The notes under the pieces are model-generated. The model did not search any database. It was not told where the DNA came from and saw only the letters and a list, made by a program, of their open reading frames with translations. DNA of 7,545 nucleotides, from assembly GCA_016931085.1 (NCBI GenBank), contig JAFGFO010000332.1, positions 1 to 7,545 on the forward strand. The letters run 5' to 3'. The position numbers and the translations under genes are program-made. Shown here piece after piece: positions 6,775 through 7,545 of this stretch. Position 1 is the stretch's first letter; each line of letters begins with the position of its first letter. The DNA comes from Thermoflexales bacterium (GTDB lineage Bacteria > Chloroflexota > Anaerolineae > Fen-1058).

Positions 6775-7422
6775 CTACTTCTCCCTCCCCGGTTTGTAAA
6801 GCCCCTTCTCGTCGGAGCCTTGCAGGCCGGCCTGGTAGCTCCGCTCGTCCATCAACGACAAGGCCTCGATCATCTCGGCGCTCACTACCGGCACGCAGCG
6901 CACGTCCTCCAGGCGATTGGCGATGGTTTCCAGGTGCTCGTCGCTGCTCATCCAATTCAGCCGGTCAAAGCGCTTGAGGTTGACCGGCCGCCGGTAGCCG
7001 CGCAGGGTGCGCTCGCGATCGAGGTTATAGTACTGCTCGAAATAGGACATGACCAGCTCGCGCAGCGTACGGTAGACTGGCTCGCGAAATCTCAGCCCGA
7101 CGACGTTGGACTTGGCCACCGCCCCCCAGCAGCCCCAGCGTTTGTAGAGCGCCAGCATGTGGACGTCGTCTCGGACGGCCACCAGCTCGACGACGAGTGG
7201 GGGGTGGCCCAGCCGGCGCAGGGCGGCGGCGGCGAACAGGGCACCGTCGAAGCAGTGCGCGCGCCGCTCGCGCAGGACGCGGGGTGGACAGAGGTAGATC
7301 GGGTCGGTGTTGTAAGGGATGCCGTCCAGAAAGGCTTGGATGTGGAGCGGGCTGTCCAGGCCGGCGACGATTTCGCGTTCTTGTGTGCTCAGGTGTTGCT
7401 CAAACGCATCCACAGGGTTCAT
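6775..7422 (-). CDS. Small transglutaminase-like (cysteine-protease fold) protein of unknown role
   Basis: The protein has 215 residues. Its ATG follows GGAGG (7431-7427) by 4 nt. There is no signal peptide or membrane segment, so it is probably cytoplasmic. The core resembles the transglutaminase-like superfamily: RRAHCFDGALFAAAALRRLG (53-72) puts C57 at the start of a helix, and a beta-type stretch ending DDVHMLALY (85-93) supplies H88. KSNVVGLRFREPVYRTLREL (104-123) follows and may provide the third polar residue (N106), though I cannot assign it firmly. C57 and H88 at this spacing fit a Cys-His pair of a hydrolase or amidase. The rest (YNTDPIY at 37-43, RRPVNLKRFDRLNW at 143-156) looks like a conserved small family often annotated as hypothetical; I do not know its substrate. 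It has its own promoter and lies 223 nt upstream of the amylase start, so it is probably a separate transcription unit. Confidence 0.72.
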   Translation of the reverse strand: MNPVDAFEQHLSTQEREIVAGLDSPLHIQAFLDGIPYNTDPIYLCPPRVLRERRAHCFDGALFAAAALRRLGHPPLVVELVAVRDDVHMLALYKRWGCWGAVAKSNVVGLRFREPVYRTLRELVMSYFEQYYNLDRERTLRGYRRPVNLKRFDRLNWMSSDEHLETIANRLEDVRCVPVVSAEMIEALSLMDERSYQAGLQGSDEKGLYKPGREK

Positions 7423-7451
7423 GTTGCCTCCAAAATGATTGATTAGCTCCG

Positions 7452-7481
7452 ATTATACCATAGCGCGGCCTCCTGCCGCAA
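7452..7481 (-). promoter_or_regulatory. Extended -10 promoter of the transglutaminase-like gene
   Basis: On the minus strand TGG immediately precedes TATAAT (TGG at 7460-7458, TATAAT at 7457-7452), a perfect extended -10. A weak -35 (TTGCGG, 7481-7476) lies 18 bp upstream. The start would be near 7445, leaving a leader of about 23 nt that contains the GGAGG site. Confidence 0.6.
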
Positions 7482-7495
7482 CCAAAACTCTTTCA

Positions 7496-7545
7496 CCGCC
7501 GAGAGCGCCGAGGCCGCCGAGAAGAATTTTAAAAACTCTGCGCTC
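7496..7545. repeat. 9-bp-period GC-rich intergenic repeat (runs off the right edge)
   Basis: CGCCGAG is repeated at 7497, 7506 and 7515, exactly 9 bp apart. An A/T-rich spacer with two short A/T runs (about 7522-7534) follows, then CTCTGCGCTC to the window end. This resembles the ACCGCAGAG-type tandem repeats found between genes in many Chloroflexota and other environmental genomes (family likeness from memory). No reading frame of note crosses it. It lies just upstream of the promoter at 7452-7481. Confidence 0.55.

Noticed and set aside
6820..7446. 208-codon plus-strand frame almost covering the transglutaminase-like gene
   Set aside because: The minus-strand frame has a GGAGG ribosome site, an extended -10 promoter and the HCFDGALF/DDVH motif pair; the plus-strand product has none of these.

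Overview
The window is a GC-rich bacterial stretch (roughly 60% by eye) that most resembles an environmental Chloroflexota (Anaerolineae-like) genome. This is an inference. It rests on the Pro/Thr/Ser-rich spacer after the lipoprotein cysteine of the amylase, a six-helix/GAF chemoreceptor, a LacI-type sugar-binding domain used as a sensor without an N-terminal HTH, and GC-rich palindromic and 9-bp-period intergenic repeats. No RNA gene, CRISPR array or transposase is visible.

Layout from left to right. (1) 1-1218, minus strand: the first 406 codons of a protein that starts with a LacI/GalR-type ligand-binding domain and runs off the left edge. (2) 1219-1420: a divergent promoter region with a -10 box on each strand and a short 11-bp-period direct repeat. 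(3) 1421-3403, plus strand: a chemoreceptor-like protein of 660 aa with six membrane helices, a GAF domain and an MCP signalling domain. (4) 3404-3498: a convergent gap holding most of a 70-bp two-hairpin palindromic element whose left end overlaps the chemoreceptor stop codon. (5) 6551-3499, minus strand: a two-gene operon of a secreted lipoprotein GH13 alpha-amylase followed 14 nt later by a membrane-anchored, maltose-type extracellular solute-binding protein. (6) 6552-6774: the operon's promoter, with a LacI/GalR-type operator inside the spacer, and about 190 nt of AT-richer sequence with no gene. (7) 7422-6775, minus strand: a small transglutaminase-like protein with its own extended -10 promoter. 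(8) 7496-7545: the edge of a 9-bp-period GC-rich repeat.

How it may work together (inference): the lipoprotein amylase would cut starch or maltodextrin at the cell surface and the anchored binding protein would capture the oligosaccharides. No permease or ATPase is in the window, so import would need components encoded elsewhere. Expression looks controlled by a sugar-responsive LacI/GalR repressor, but the only LacI-like protein here starts directly with its ligand-binding domain, so the repressor is probably encoded elsewhere. The best regulatory signal is the amylase promoter: near-consensus -35 and -10 boxes, a palindromic operator filling the 18-bp spacer, and a predicted transcription start on the ATG itself, which implies a leaderless mRNA. 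I see no clearly new multi-gene system; the most unusual items are this leaderless operator-promoter, the sensor lacking an N-terminal HTH, the permease-less amylase/binding-protein pair, and the two repeat elements.
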